Below, one piece after another: positions 16,289-25,226 of a stretch of 64,000 bases of DNA (positions within the stretch are counted from its first letter, which is position 1; each line of letters starts with the position of its first letter). The notes below the pieces were generated by a model. The model did no database searches, was not told where the DNA came from, and saw only the letters and a list, made by a program, of their open reading frames with translations. This stretch comes from Luteibacter sp. dw_328 (GTDB lineage Bacteria > Pseudomonadota > Gammaproteobacteria > Xanthomonadales > Rhodanobacteraceae): contig NZ_JAAVUW010000001.1 in NCBI RefSeq assembly GCF_018449605.1, positions 310,001-374,000 of the forward strand, in the 5' to 3' direction. The translations under genes and the position numbers were made by a program.

Positions 16289-17155
16289 GGGAAGGCTCCC
16301 GCGCAGCGTCGAAGGCGACGCGCCGAGCAGGCGACGTGTCCATCGGGCGAGGTGGCTGGCGTCGGTAAAGCCTGTCTCCCACGCGGTATCCGCAAGGCTC
16401 GCGCCCTCGGCCAGTCGCAGGCGGGCTCGCTCGACTCTTCGTGAGACGACGAACTGATGGACCGATACACCCGTCGCCCGTTGGAACAGCGGCTTGAAAT
16501 GCGAGACGCTGTAACCGGCGATCCCCGCCAGTGCGGCCAGGCTCAGGTCGTCCGCCAGGTTCGCTTCGATGTACTCGATCACGCGTTGCAGACGCCACGG
16601 CGCGAGTACATGGCGGGCTGTCGGTTGACCGGCCATCGGTCGCGAGGACGATAGCGACAGCAGCCTCACCGCCAGTGCACTGGCGAGGCTGTCGGCAAAT
16701 AGTCGTCCGCCCGGATGGCCTTCGTCGGCTTCCGTCTTCATGAGCCATCCGATGCGTTCGACCTGCGGATCACGAATATGGATGGCCGGCGCGAGGTCGG
16801 CAGCGTCACCCTGATGCAGCGCTTCGGCGGCTTCCCGGAACAGGCTCGCCGGCATACGCAGCAGCAACGATCGGGCAGGGGCGGTGAGCGTCCAGCGCGT
16901 GGACGAACCCGCCGGCACGACGCAGAACTGCCCGTGCAGCCGGACACCCGATCGCTCCACGCGTCCCGCCCGGTAGGTGACCGGGACGGGTTCGCCGATG
17001 TGAAGGCAAAGCACGTGGCGATGATCGACCGGTGAGTCGAAGCGGCCTTCGGGTACCGGCGAGGTAAGGGCGTCCAGCAGGGCGACGCCATCGGCATGCC
17101 CGGCGGCGAGCAAGGCCTCGGGCGGCGGTGGATAGCAGGCGGGACGCGGCGTCAT
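16226..17155 (-). CDS. AraC family transcriptional regulator
   Basis: The 309-residue regulator has an N-terminal AraC-binding-type cupin (VDHRHVLCLHIGEPVPVTYRAG, QFCVVPAGSSTRWTL) and a C-terminal double HTH: VIEYIEANLADDLSLAALAGIAGYSVSHFKPLFQRATGVSVHQFVVSRRVERARLRL, then SLADTAWETGFTDASHLARWTRRLLGASPSTLR. The effector is unknown. It is divergent from the alpha/beta hydrolase at 17298, which is the obvious candidate target. Its last 63 bp overlap the end of the beta-propeller gene on the other strand. Confidence 0.9.
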   Translation of the reverse strand: MTPRPACYPPPPEALLAAGHADGVALLDALTSPVPEGRFDSPVDHRHVLCLHIGEPVPVTYRAGRVERSGVRLHGQFCVVPAGSSTRWTLTAPARSLLLRMPASLFREAAEALHQGDAADLAPAIHIRDPQVERIGWLMKTEADEGHPGGRLFADSLASALAVRLLSLSSSRPMAGQPTARHVLAPWRLQRVIEYIEANLADDLSLAALAGIAGYSVSHFKPLFQRATGVSVHQFVVSRRVERARLRLAEGASLADTAWETGFTDASHLARWTRRLLGASPSTLRGSLPSVVQPVVFQGQRDIETPDVS

Positions 17156-17297
17156 GGGCCGATCGTTCTACCAGGCGGGGTCCGATGCAAGTGCCTGACG
17201 CCGATCATCCGTTTGTACTCGTGGTCGTCCCTTTGTGCGGGCGCCGTGGCCCCGCCACGCGACAGCATGGCCCCATCATCCCTCTGAAGGCACTCCG

Positions 17298-18272
17298 ATG
17301 CAGCGTCGTGATTTCCTCCTGCGTACCGCGGCTGTCACCGCTGCCGCCCTGGTGGCGGGGCCGGTGTCGAAGCTGGCTCGTGCGTCATCCGTCACGCCAC
17401 CCGACCCGGGCATGAGCGAGGCCGCGTGGTTCGCGGCCAATCGCCGATACGCTTCACTGCCTTTCGGCCGCATCGCTTACGTCGAGCGGGGCAGAGGTCC
17501 AGCGGCGCTGTTTCTCCACGGCGCACCCTTGAATGGCTTCCAGTGGCGCGGTGCGATACAGCGACTGGCCTCCTTCCGGCGCTGCATCGCCCCGGACTTC
17601 ATGGGACTGGGGTACTCGGATATTCCGAAGGAGCAATCCCTGGCGCCACGGGCGCAGGCGCAGATGCTCGCCGCCCTGCTGGACAGCCTGGGTGTGACCT
17701 CGGTCGACATCGTCGCCAGCGACAGCGGCACGGCCGTGGCTCAACTATTCCTCTGGCACTACCCGCAGCGGGTCCGAACGCTCCTGCTGACCAATGGCGA
17801 TGTCGAAGTCGACAGCCCGCCGGCCGGCGTGAAGCCGGCGATCGACATGGCGAGGGCCGGCAAGCTCGCCGATGTCACGGCGATGTGGCTGACGGATCAA
17901 GCGTCGGCGCGATCCACCTTTGGCGCCGCCGTTTATCGTGACCCGTCCACACTGACAAATGCCTCGATCGCGTATTACGTGACGCCCTTGGTGAGCTCGC
18001 CGCTGCGACGTTCGCAGTACGAGTCGTATCACCTCGAACTCGCGACAAATCCCCTGGTCGGTGTCGAAGCTGTGCTTTCCCGCAGCCCGGTCCCTACGCG
18101 GATGGTATGGGGCGCGAAGGACACACTCTTCGCCGTGAGTGACGCCCGGTATCTCGAGCGGACGGCTGGACAGTCGCGAGGCGTTCGCCTCGTCCCCGAA
18201 GGGAAGCTGTTCTTCCAGGAGGAATACCCGGAGGTGATCGCCGACGAGGCGAGGCGACTCTGGGGTGCCTGA
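17298..18272 (+). CDS. Tat-exported alpha/beta hydrolase with non-canonical active site
   Basis: This alpha/beta-hydrolase-fold protein has 324 residues. The N-terminus QRRDFLLRTAAVTAAALVAG is a twin-arginine signal. The core shows FLHGAPLNGFQW (oxyanion HGxP), DFMGLGYSD, the nucleophile elbow VASDSGTAV with S143, and acid D275 in WGAKDTLF. The usual catalytic His of the GHF.QE motif is replaced: the sequence reads EGKLFFQEEYPE, with Leu at residue 304. It may use another base, be inactive, or belong to a divergent subfamily. The Ser nucleophile argues against haloalkane dehalogenase. It is divergent from the AraC gene. Start ATG 17298 places the Tat motif at residue 2. Confidence 0.82.
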   Translation: MQRRDFLLRTAAVTAAALVAGPVSKLARASSVTPPDPGMSEAAWFAANRRYASLPFGRIAYVERGRGPAALFLHGAPLNGFQWRGAIQRLASFRRCIAPDFMGLGYSDIPKEQSLAPRAQAQMLAALLDSLGVTSVDIVASDSGTAVAQLFLWHYPQRVRTLLLTNGDVEVDSPPAGVKPAIDMARAGKLADVTAMWLTDQASARSTFGAAVYRDPSTLTNASIAYYVTPLVSSPLRRSQYESYHLELATNPLVGVEAVLSRSPVPTRMVWGAKDTLFAVSDARYLERTAGQSRGVRLVPEGKLFFQEEYPEVIADEARRLWGA

Positions 18273-18279
18273 GTAACCC

Positions 18280-19653
18280 TCATGGCGATCGCGCAGGCAT
18301 CCCGGGGGCCGATTGACCGGTAGCCAACGCCAACGCCGCCGCGGCGGTGAACGCGTCGGCGCGCGCATCCTCATCGTCCGCTTGCGCCGTGCTCAGGGCA
18401 CTGGCTTCGCCAGCGAGGTCGTCGAAGGTGCCGAGACCGTTGCGAAAAGCGGCGAGCGCGGCATCGTGTGCGATGGTCGCCGTGCGCGTCACTTCGGCCG
18501 CCGCCGTTGCTGAAGCAAGGGCGGTTTGCAGGGTGCTGAAAGCCTCCGCGACCTGTTTGCCGGCGACGTCGCGGGAGTGGCGATACGCGTCTGTCGCGGC
18601 ATCGCGCTCGGCGGTGGCCAGCGCCAGCTTCGAACGCCGTGCGCCGCCGTCGAATAGCGTCCACGAGAACTGCAGGAAGATGGCGCCGCCGGGTCGGTGT
18701 ACGGACGACCAGGGGCCACCGTCCGAGCGCAACCTGCCGTCGTTGAAGAAGGCTTGCCCGGTGGCGCCGACAGTCGGTCGAAAATCGGCGGTCGCCTCGC
18801 GAATCGTCGCCTCGGCTGCTTCGATCTTGCCCCTGGCCGCGATGAGGTCCGGCCGCTCGGAGAGCGCTTCGTTGACGTACGTGTCGACGCGGGAGGCTGG
18901 CGGAAGAGGCAGGGCTTGTCCGGTGCTGCCGGCGACCTGAAGCGCGGTCCCCGCGGGCAGACCGATGTCGGCGATGAGGGTGGCCTGTGCAATATCCGCC
19001 GCTCCCTGGGCTCTTACGACGGCGAAGCGCGCCTGCGCGAGCTGACGGTCCGAGCGAGCCTGTTCGACCGAGGTGGCGACGCCACGGCGCCGGCGTTCGC
19101 TCACCGCCTCGTTGTCGATTCGAGCCGTTTCGAGTCCTTTCTTTGCTGCGCCAAGCTTGCCCGTGGATGCGCCGAGCGCGTAGTAATCGTGACTCACGGT
19201 GTAGACGAGCTTCTGGTGCGCTCCGGTGAAAGCGACATTGGCGACGAAGGTCTGCGCATTGGCGCGGTCGAGAACCGCATCGCGCCGGCCGAAGTCGAAA
19301 AGCAGCCATTTAGCCGTCAAGGTCGGAAGCACTTCGCGCGTGTCGGAGATGAAATAGCCCTTGGGAACCAGATTGGACGGCGCAGCCAACGGCGTTCGCT
19401 GCGCACCACCGAGCGCCTCGATGGCGAGCTGTGGAAGATACGCACTACGGGCGATGCCGGCAGCGGCTGCCGCGGCGCGCGCTTCGTTCCAGGCTTCGCT
19501 CGTTTCGGGGCTGAGTTGCTCGGCCATGTCGATGAGCGCTGCCAGGTCGTAGCTTTGTCCCGGAATGACCGCAGGCGGAGGTGCGGCCGGGGCCGGCAGA
19601 GGTAGCAGCGCCAGTACTAACGCGCACCGGCGCAGACGGGCTTCAGCGTGCAT
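18280..19653 (-). CDS. TolC-like outer-membrane efflux protein
   Basis: The product is about 457 residues with a signal peptide (CALVLALLPLPAPAAP) and two TolC/OEP repeats rich in heptad helices, for example ETSEAWNEARAAAAAAGIARSAYLPQLAIE and AKKGLETARIDNEAVSERRRRGVATSVEQARSD, then the duplicated half near ERPDLIAARGKIEAAEATIRE. It forms the outer-membrane channel of a tripartite pump. Start chosen at ATG 19653; a longer frame upstream lies inside the FUSC gene. It overlaps the FUSC stop by 11 bases and is the last gene of the five-gene efflux operon. Confidence 0.9.
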   Translation of the reverse strand: MHAEARLRRCALVLALLPLPAPAAPPPAVIPGQSYDLAALIDMAEQLSPETSEAWNEARAAAAAAGIARSAYLPQLAIEALGGAQRTPLAAPSNLVPKGYFISDTREVLPTLTAKWLLFDFGRRDAVLDRANAQTFVANVAFTGAHQKLVYTVSHDYYALGASTGKLGAAKKGLETARIDNEAVSERRRRGVATSVEQARSDRQLAQARFAVVRAQGAADIAQATLIADIGLPAGTALQVAGSTGQALPLPPASRVDTYVNEALSERPDLIAARGKIEAAEATIREATADFRPTVGATGQAFFNDGRLRSDGGPWSSVHRPGGAIFLQFSWTLFDGGARRSKLALATAERDAATDAYRHSRDVAGKQVAEAFSTLQTALASATAAAEVTRTATIAHDAALAAFRNGLGTFDDLAGEASALSTAQADDEDARADAFTAAAALALATGQSAPGMPARSP

Positions 19654-21238
19654 CAGTCGTCTCCCGATCGAGCGCATCCAGCGCCTCCAGCAGCGACATA
19701 CGCCGGACGTCGTCCACGGGTTGCTCGGCGAGGCACGCGTTGGACCACCCGACCACGTGCGCAAGCGGCATGAGTACACGTCGTGGCGCTAGCAGGGTGT
19801 CTGGCGACGTACCGATATCAAACGATGCCAGGAGACACAGTCGGGAGGCCTCTTCCAGATCGCCGGCCACCGCGACGATGTCGACCGCTGCGGGCGGCCT
19901 CGCGGCGTCGAGCAAGCGCCTTTGCCGCCCGATCAGGCGGGCAAGCACAGCCCTCGCCGATGCCTTCGTGCCGACAGGCCATAGCGTCGAGAAGACCAGC
20001 GACATGGCGATATTCCCCAGTACGATGCCAACCAGACGGTCACGCAGGATCGTCAGGTCGTCCGTCGGGCCGGTGTCCTGAAGCACGCCGAGATAGAAGG
20101 CAAAGGCCATCTGCAAGCCGGCGTAGGCGAGCAGGGGGCTGGACGTAGCCACCCAGGTGCAGAGCAGGGTCACCGACGCGAAGAGCACGACGAAACCGCC
20201 GATATCGTCCATCACGGGGAACAGGAATACGATCGACACGCCGGCGAGTACGCCGCCGATAAGCGCACCGGAGAGGCGAAGGCCGAGCTTGTGAATCGTT
20301 TCGCCCGTACTACTGAGGGCAACGAAGAAGCACGTGATGATCGACGTGCGAAGGCCCGACCAGTCCAGCCCGGAGTAGATGATGTAGCAGGCCATCGCCG
20401 CCAGCGTGGCCTTGAACGCGAATCGCACACCCGCGATGTGGTCTTGACGGCTGGGCGTGGCCGGAAGAGGGGTCGCGTTTTCATCGGCGGGGTGTTCCAA
20501 CTGCCGTTCGAGATCCCGGCGGGTGCGCTCGAGAAGCGTCTTGTCCCCCTGACTCGCGCCCAGCGACGCCACTTGCTCGAGCTGCACGACAACAGCCAGG
20601 CGACGGAGCGCCTGCGGGCCGAGGCGTGAGGCCAGGCTGGCCAGTTCGCGCAAGGAAATCGACGGTGTTGCCCCGCTCACGCGCTCCTGCAGGCCATCGG
20701 CAAACACCAGGGCGGGCCTGCGTCCGATGAGCAGTTCGACCAGGGGCACCAGGGTGCAGGCGCAGAAAACCAGCAGCAATAGCCAGAGCAGCAGGTGCGT
20801 CAGCGCCTCGGTATCCGGTATCTGGTCGACCAGCGTCTGCGTGACGACGAGCAGGAAGCCGCTGAGGAACAGCACGGGTCCCAGCTTCGGTATGCGTGAG
20901 AAGTACATCGCGCCGAACATCACCACGGTCATGGCGGGTATACGAAGCGCGGGCTCGTCGACGTCCAGCATGTACAACACGATGCTGAAGGCGATCGCCA
21001 CGGTCGCGGCGGCGAGCGCCCCGATGGACAGCGTGATCGATGTGACGAGGTCGCGCTGCGATGCCATCAGCACCACGTAGGCGCCGTAAGCAGGCAAGGG
21101 CACGCGGTAGACGAGGAACACGGTCGCGAGGAAGGTCGCGCAGCCGGTCATGCTGGCCATACGCGCCCAGCGAGCACGGTTCATTCCCAGCTCGTGGCGC
21201 ACGAGACTCATCCATGCGGGCGGTGCATCAGCGAACAT
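19643..21238 (-). CDS. FUSC family inner-membrane transporter (AaeB/YccS-like)
   Basis: The 531-residue protein has two sets of membrane segments separated by a cytoplasmic stretch with ERTRRDLERQLEHPADE. The second half (MACYIIYSGLDWSGLRTSIITCFFVALSSTGETIHKLGLRLSGALIGG) is a clear FUSC/aromatic-acid-exporter signature. In the aae systems this subunit drives export of hydroxylated aromatic carboxylic acids. Here the substrate is inferred only from the operon with DUF1656, HlyD and a TolC-like protein. Its start overlaps the HlyD stop by 11 bases. Confidence 0.88.
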   Translation of the reverse strand: MFADAPPAWMSLVRHELGMNRARWARMASMTGCATFLATVFLVYRVPLPAYGAYVVLMASQRDLVTSITLSIGALAAATVAIAFSIVLYMLDVDEPALRIPAMTVVMFGAMYFSRIPKLGPVLFLSGFLLVVTQTLVDQIPDTEALTHLLLWLLLLVFCACTLVPLVELLIGRRPALVFADGLQERVSGATPSISLRELASLASRLGPQALRRLAVVVQLEQVASLGASQGDKTLLERTRRDLERQLEHPADENATPLPATPSRQDHIAGVRFAFKATLAAMACYIIYSGLDWSGLRTSIITCFFVALSSTGETIHKLGLRLSGALIGGVLAGVSIVFLFPVMDDIGGFVVLFASVTLLCTWVATSSPLLAYAGLQMAFAFYLGVLQDTGPTDDLTILRDRLVGIVLGNIAMSLVFSTLWPVGTKASARAVLARLIGRQRRLLDAARPPAAVDIVAVAGDLEEASRLCLLASFDIGTSPDTLLAPRRVLMPLAHVVGWSNACLAEQPVDDVRRMSLLEALDALDRETTDAR

Positions 21239-22256
21239 GCGGGCCTCGCACGACGACCGTCACCGTCGCGCCGATGCGCATCAGCGCAGGCGGGGGATTG
21301 TCCAGGAGGATCCGTACCGGGAAGCGCTGGGCGATGACGACCCATTTCAGTGACCGCTCCACGGTCGGCAAACCGGGTCCGCCACCCACCTCGCCCTGCA
21401 CGCCGGGACTAAGGCTTTCCACGTGGCCAGGCACGCTGCGCGCCGTATCGCCGAGCAGCCAGACGGAAGCGCGGTCGCCCACGGCCATGCCGGACAGATC
21501 GGTTTCACGGAAGTCCGCCACGGCGTACCAACGGCGCGCGTCGACCAGGGTGAACAGCGGGTGTCCGGCGACGGCGTACGTTCCCTCGGCAATCTGCAGG
21601 CCGGTCACGACGCCGTCGAACGGGGCGACGAGGCGTGTCATGCGCAGGTCGCGCTCGGCCAGCAACAGGGAGGCTCGCGATCCCTCCAGTTGGGCTTCCA
21701 GCGTGTGGGTGTCGCTGACGCCCTGCCGCGCCTGGTCGGCCTGACTCGACGCGGCGTCCAATGCGGCGGCGGCGGAACGTTGGTTGGCGATGGCTTCATC
21801 CAGCTTTTGCTGGGTGACATAGCCGGGCGCCACCATCGGTTGCAGCCGTGCGAGCGTTTCGTCGGCCAGCTTCAACTGGGTCCGGGCGCGAACGACATTG
21901 GTTTGTGCGGCCTGGGCGCCCGAATTCTGCGACGTGACCTGACGGCCCGCGAGACTCACCTGCGCTTCGAGCGCGGCGACCTGGGCATGCGCTTGCCGCA
22001 GATGCAGCTCGTAAGGCTCCGGATCGATCTCGATCAGCAGGTCGCCCGCGTGCACCGCCTGGTTGTCGTGCGTGTGGATGGCAACGATGCGCCCGCCTAC
22101 GTCCGGCGCGAGCGCGGTGGTATCGGCATACAGGTAAGCCACGTGGGTGCGGGGCTGCGCATCGATGCGGAGAAGCACCAGGGTAAAGAACAGGACGGCG
22201 AGGACGACCGCGATAGCGGTCGCCACGATACCGGCACGGCGCGAGGGCGCGGTCAT
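21228..22256 (-). CDS. HlyD/AaeA-type membrane-fusion protein
   Basis: This periplasmic adaptor has 342 residues: one N-terminal membrane segment (GIVATAIAVVLAVLFFTLVLL), a split biotinyl-lipoyl domain (ALAPDVGGRIVAIHTHDNQAVHAGDLLIEIDP and TRLVAPFDGVVTGLQIAEGTYA), and an alpha-hairpin between them (AQAAQTNVVRARTQLKLADETLARL). It links the FUSC pump to the outer-membrane channel. ATG 22256 is chosen because it overlaps the DUF1656 stop as ATGA; ATG 22265 is an alternative. Confidence 0.92.
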   Translation of the reverse strand: MTAPSRRAGIVATAIAVVLAVLFFTLVLLRIDAQPRTHVAYLYADTTALAPDVGGRIVAIHTHDNQAVHAGDLLIEIDPEPYELHLRQAHAQVAALEAQVSLAGRQVTSQNSGAQAAQTNVVRARTQLKLADETLARLQPMVAPGYVTQQKLDEAIANQRSAAAALDAASSQADQARQGVSDTHTLEAQLEGSRASLLLAERDLRMTRLVAPFDGVVTGLQIAEGTYAVAGHPLFTLVDARRWYAVADFRETDLSGMAVGDRASVWLLGDTARSVPGHVESLSPGVQGEVGGGPGLPTVERSLKWVVIAQRFPVRILLDNPPPALMRIGATVTVVVRGPHVR

Positions 22257-22456
22257 GCCAGCCACACGAGGTAGCTACCGAACGTAAACGCCGCGGCGCA
22301 GGCCAGGTAAAAAAGGACGGGCATGGGCAGGGCGACATCCCAATGGCGCCTGACGCAGATCGCGCGCACCACGAAGGCGAAGATCACGCCCAGCAGGGCG
22401 AACAGCAGCCACGTAGGAAAGAACGAGCCGAAGACGGAAAGGGTCGGTGACATCAT
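22253..22456 (-). CDS. DUF1656 (AaeX-like) small membrane protein
   Basis: This small inner-membrane protein has 67 residues and two membrane helices (FFPTWLLFALLGVIFAFVVRAI and MPVLFYLACAAAFTFGSYLVWLA). DUF1656/AaeX proteins are the constant small partner of AaeA/AaeB-type pumps. It starts with two consecutive Met codons; the first overlaps the upstream regulator's stop codon as ATGA. Its stop likewise overlaps the HlyD start, so translation of regulator, DUF1656 and HlyD is coupled. Confidence 0.88.
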   Translation of the reverse strand: MMSPTLSVFGSFFPTWLLFALLGVIFAFVVRAICVRRHWDVALPMPVLFYLACAAAFTFGSYLVWLA

Positions 22457-23721
22457 GGTCGCTCCGGGGTAGCGGTTCGGTCGCTGACCTGCCGCAGTTG
22501 AATAGCCACGTGCAGCCTGGCCAGCCAGTTCATGTCGCTCAGGTCCGCCCAGAGGATTTCCTCGATGCGGCCGAGTCGGTAATTGAGGGTGTTGGGATGA
22601 ATGCCCAGGTGCTCCGAGGTTTGCTTGCGGTGCTGGCCGTGTTCGAAGAACGCGGAGAGCGTCTGCAGGAGTTCCTGCTCGTGAGAGAGGCGGTCGATCA
22701 GCGCCTCGAGGTAGCGAAGCGCGTTGTCCGAGCGCAGCGCGCTTTCCTCGAGGACAAAGTCGGAATAGGAGGAGATCGGAGCGCCGGCCCCTGCGAGTCG
22801 GCTCGACTCCAGGGCACGCAAGGCCTCGTTGACGCTCGCCGCCCAGCCTGCCGCGCCGGCGTTCATCAGGCCGATCCCGATCGCGCGGACATCGCGCGTA
22901 CTGTCCATGACTTCCCTGGCATAGGCACGCATGAAGGTATCGGTCGCGAGTACCGAATCGCCCCGGACCGTCGGCAGCCAGATCACCACGTGGCCGCGAT
23001 GAAAGGTACGGACGAGGTCGCCGGCGGAAACCTTGAGGCAACGCGAGACAGACAGCACGATGCGGTCGAGCTCGCCTTCCATGCGCGAGGGCAGTACTTC
23101 GGGCAGGTCCACCTCGAGCGCGAGGGCCACCCGTGGCGTTTCGGGGTCCAGTCCCAGGGCTTCGGTCGTACGTCGGAAGGCTGCCGCATCGTCGGAGAAG
23201 CTGAAGATGATGCTGAGCAGTTCATAGCGCAGCGCGTCCCGCCAGCGCGCTCGTTGGTACTGCTCGTCGACATAGGCCGACGCCAGCCGTTGCGACAGTG
23301 CGTCGAAGAAGTCGAGCAGGAATGGCGAGAACAGTCTGAGCAGTTGCTCGCGGGATTCCGGTCCCGTGCCGCACTGCTCGAGCAAGGCATGCCAGAGTTC
23401 GCGCGAGCCCAGGCGCACGGCGTGCAGGAGACTGGAGAGGGGAACGCCTTGATGGACGCGACGTCGGCCCGATTCGGCCACGGTCAGCAGTTCTTCATCG
23501 CTGGGCGCGCGGCCGTCCACGATCGCTGTCAGCCATAGCCGTGCCGCGAACTCGACGGCATCACGGACATCCGCGCGGATGGATGCGGGGAGGGCCGCGT
23601 AGGCGGGATCGCCATGAAGCAGCGCATGGCTCGCGCGCTCGACGATGGCCTGCGGATGCCGGGCCAGTGCGATCGCTACATCGGCAAGCCTGCCGCTTGC
23701 CTGCGGCACGAAGTGGTCCAT
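22453..23721 (-). CDS. CdaR/PucR-type transcriptional regulator, paralogue 1
   Basis: The 422-residue regulator has three parts: an RsbRD-like N-terminal helical domain (AAYAALPASIRADVRDAVEFAARLW, GRRRVHQGVPLSSLLHAVRLGSRELW), a degenerate middle sensor domain around ALEVDLPEVLPSR to IWLPTVRGDS, and a C-terminal HTH_30 (FFEHGQHRKQTSEHLGIHPNTLNYRLGRIEEIL). It is the first gene of the efflux operon and overlaps DUF1656, so it probably controls its own operon in response to a pump substrate. The palindrome TTAAGCGCTTAA lies 38 bases upstream of its ATG. Paralogues follow at 23815 and 25227. Confidence 0.88.
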   Translation of the reverse strand: MDHFVPQASGRLADVAIALARHPQAIVERASHALLHGDPAYAALPASIRADVRDAVEFAARLWLTAIVDGRAPSDEELLTVAESGRRRVHQGVPLSSLLHAVRLGSRELWHALLEQCGTGPESREQLLRLFSPFLLDFFDALSQRLASAYVDEQYQRARWRDALRYELLSIIFSFSDDAAAFRRTTEALGLDPETPRVALALEVDLPEVLPSRMEGELDRIVLSVSRCLKVSAGDLVRTFHRGHVVIWLPTVRGDSVLATDTFMRAYAREVMDSTRDVRAIGIGLMNAGAAGWAASVNEALRALESSRLAGAGAPISSYSDFVLEESALRSDNALRYLEALIDRLSHEQELLQTLSAFFEHGQHRKQTSEHLGIHPNTLNYRLGRIEEILWADLSDMNWLARLHVAIQLRQVSDRTATPERP

Positions 23722-23758
23722 GTGGGATCCCCACGGCGGAGCGCCGATGGGGAGGGAT

Positions 23759-23770
23759 TTAAGCGCTTAA
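23759..23770. promoter_or_regulatory. Perfect 12-bp palindrome upstream of the efflux operon
   Basis: TTAAGCGCTTAA is a perfect palindrome with a central CG, a form typical of LacI/GalR-family operators. It lies 38 bases upstream of the ATG of the first CdaR/PucR-type gene, in a 93-bp gap. Binding by a regulator is inferred. Confidence 0.4.
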
Positions 23771-23787
23771 TGGCTCGAACGGGCATC

Positions 23788-23820
23788 GTGTAAACGCACA
23801 ATGCGGATGTGTTTTTACAC
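23788..23820. promoter_or_regulatory. Inverted repeat at the end of CdaR/PucR-type paralogue 2
   Basis: GTGTAAA (23788-23794) and TTTACAC (23814-23820) are perfect arms with a 19-base spacer. The second arm contains the stop codon of paralogue 2. It could be an operator for the efflux operon or a weak terminator; the long spacer and absent U-tract favour an operator. Confidence 0.35.
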
Positions 23821-25068
23821 AGGAGGGTCGCGCTCGCTGGCGCGGCGAAGCGTCAGCGCCACGTGCAGGCGAGAGAGCCACGCGGCATCGTCGAACGAAC
23901 CACCGAGGATGTCCTCGATCCGGCCCAACCGGTAGTTGAGCGTATTGGGATGGATACCCAACTGTTCCGACGCATGCTTGCGGTGCTGACCGCCGTCAAA
24001 GAACGCGGCGAGCGTCGTGAGCAGTTCGGATTCGTGGGAAAGGCGTTCCATCAGGGCGTCGAGGTAGCGCAAGGCATTCCCGCTTCGAAGCACGCTTTCG
24101 TTGAGCACCATGTCGGAGAACGCGTAGACGTGACGCTGCGGCGCCGTTCGCGGGCCCTGGTCGAGCGCGCGGAACGCTTCCTCCATGCTGGTCGACCAGC
24201 CACGGGCGCCCTGGTTCATCAGGCCGATGCCGACCTTCCTTACGCAGGTGACGGCGCCCACGAGCTCGGCGGCCTGGTGTAGCACGAGGTTGTCGGCCGC
24301 CAGCACCGAGTCGCCACGGGCCACCGGCAGCCAGATCACCAGGCGTCCGCGATACAGCGAACGGACAAGATCGTCCGCCGGTACCCCGATGCTGCGGGAA
24401 ATGGCCAGGAGAGTCCGGTCCAGTTCGCCCTCCCTGTGCGAAGGGAGCGTTTCGGGCAGCTTCACGTCCAGAGCAAGGCAGACCCGCGGTGCCGCGGGAT
24501 CCAGGCCGAGTGCTGCGGCGGCCCGGTGGAAGGCTGCGTCATCATCGGGAAAGCTGAAAATGACGCTCATCAGCTCGTAGCGCAGGGCATCCCGCCAGCG
24601 CGCGTGCTGGAACTGCTCGTCGAGGTAGGTCGAAGCGATCCGCTCGGCCAGATCGTCGAAATAATCGAGCAGGTAGGTCGAAAAGACGAGGACCAGTTCG
24701 TCCCGTGCCCCGGTGTCGTCCCGGGCCACCTCCAGCAGCGTCGACCAAAGCTCGCGTGAGCCCAGGCGAACGGCGCGAAGAATGGACGTGAGGCTGATGC
24801 CCTGATGCACCCGACGACGTACCGTGTCGCTCAATACCTGACGTTCGGCGTCGGTGGGAGGATCGCCGTCCAGCAGTGTGCGAAACCATACACCCGCGGA
24901 AAACGCGAGGAAATCGCGGACGTCCTGCTTGATGGCGGGCGAGAGGGCTGCATAGCTTTCGTCGTTGTCGATCAGCGTACGGCCGATCCGCGCAACGATG
25001 GGGGCAGGGTCCTCGGCGATCCCCCGGGCCATGTCCCGGAGGCGACCGTGCAGGCGCGGGGTGTGCAT
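23815..25068 (-). CDS. CdaR/PucR-type transcriptional regulator, paralogue 2
   Basis: The 417-residue protein has the same three-part architecture as its neighbour at 22453. The N-terminal helices carry ESYAALSPAIKQDVRDFLAFSAGVWFRTLLDGDPPTDAERQ and RRRVHQGISLTSILRAVRLGSRELW. The middle domain carries LALDVKLPETLPSH and VIWLPVARGDS. The C-terminal HTH is GQHRKHASEQLGIHPNTLNYRLGRIEDIL. Start chosen at ATG 25068 by alignment with the paralogues; a longer frame exists upstream. It is transcribed toward the efflux operon with a 93-bp gap, so read-through is possible, and it is divergent from paralogue 3. Confidence 0.86.
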   Translation of the reverse strand: MHTPRLHGRLRDMARGIAEDPAPIVARIGRTLIDNDESYAALSPAIKQDVRDFLAFSAGVWFRTLLDGDPPTDAERQVLSDTVRRRVHQGISLTSILRAVRLGSRELWSTLLEVARDDTGARDELVLVFSTYLLDYFDDLAERIASTYLDEQFQHARWRDALRYELMSVIFSFPDDDAAFHRAAAALGLDPAAPRVCLALDVKLPETLPSHREGELDRTLLAISRSIGVPADDLVRSLYRGRLVIWLPVARGDSVLAADNLVLHQAAELVGAVTCVRKVGIGLMNQGARGWSTSMEEAFRALDQGPRTAPQRHVYAFSDMVLNESVLRSGNALRYLDALMERLSHESELLTTLAAFFDGGQHRKHASEQLGIHPNTLNYRLGRIEDILGGSFDDAAWLSRLHVALTLRRASERDPPV

Positions 25069-25226
25069 AGACAAACGGATCCTCCCGGACATCGTGGATG
25101 AGTATGCGCGCGGGCGACTGTGAAACTCCACAAGTCGAACCACGTTTTTCACGATGGGCCGGCTGTGCGTCAACTGCTACAACAGGCGTTGAGCGCGAGA
25201 CGACGCGACGGGATGCAAGGGATGTT

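Noticed and set aside
17298-18272. Haloalkane dehalogenase assignment
   Set aside because: Those enzymes use an Asp nucleophile; here the elbow has Ser143, and the terminal His is absent.
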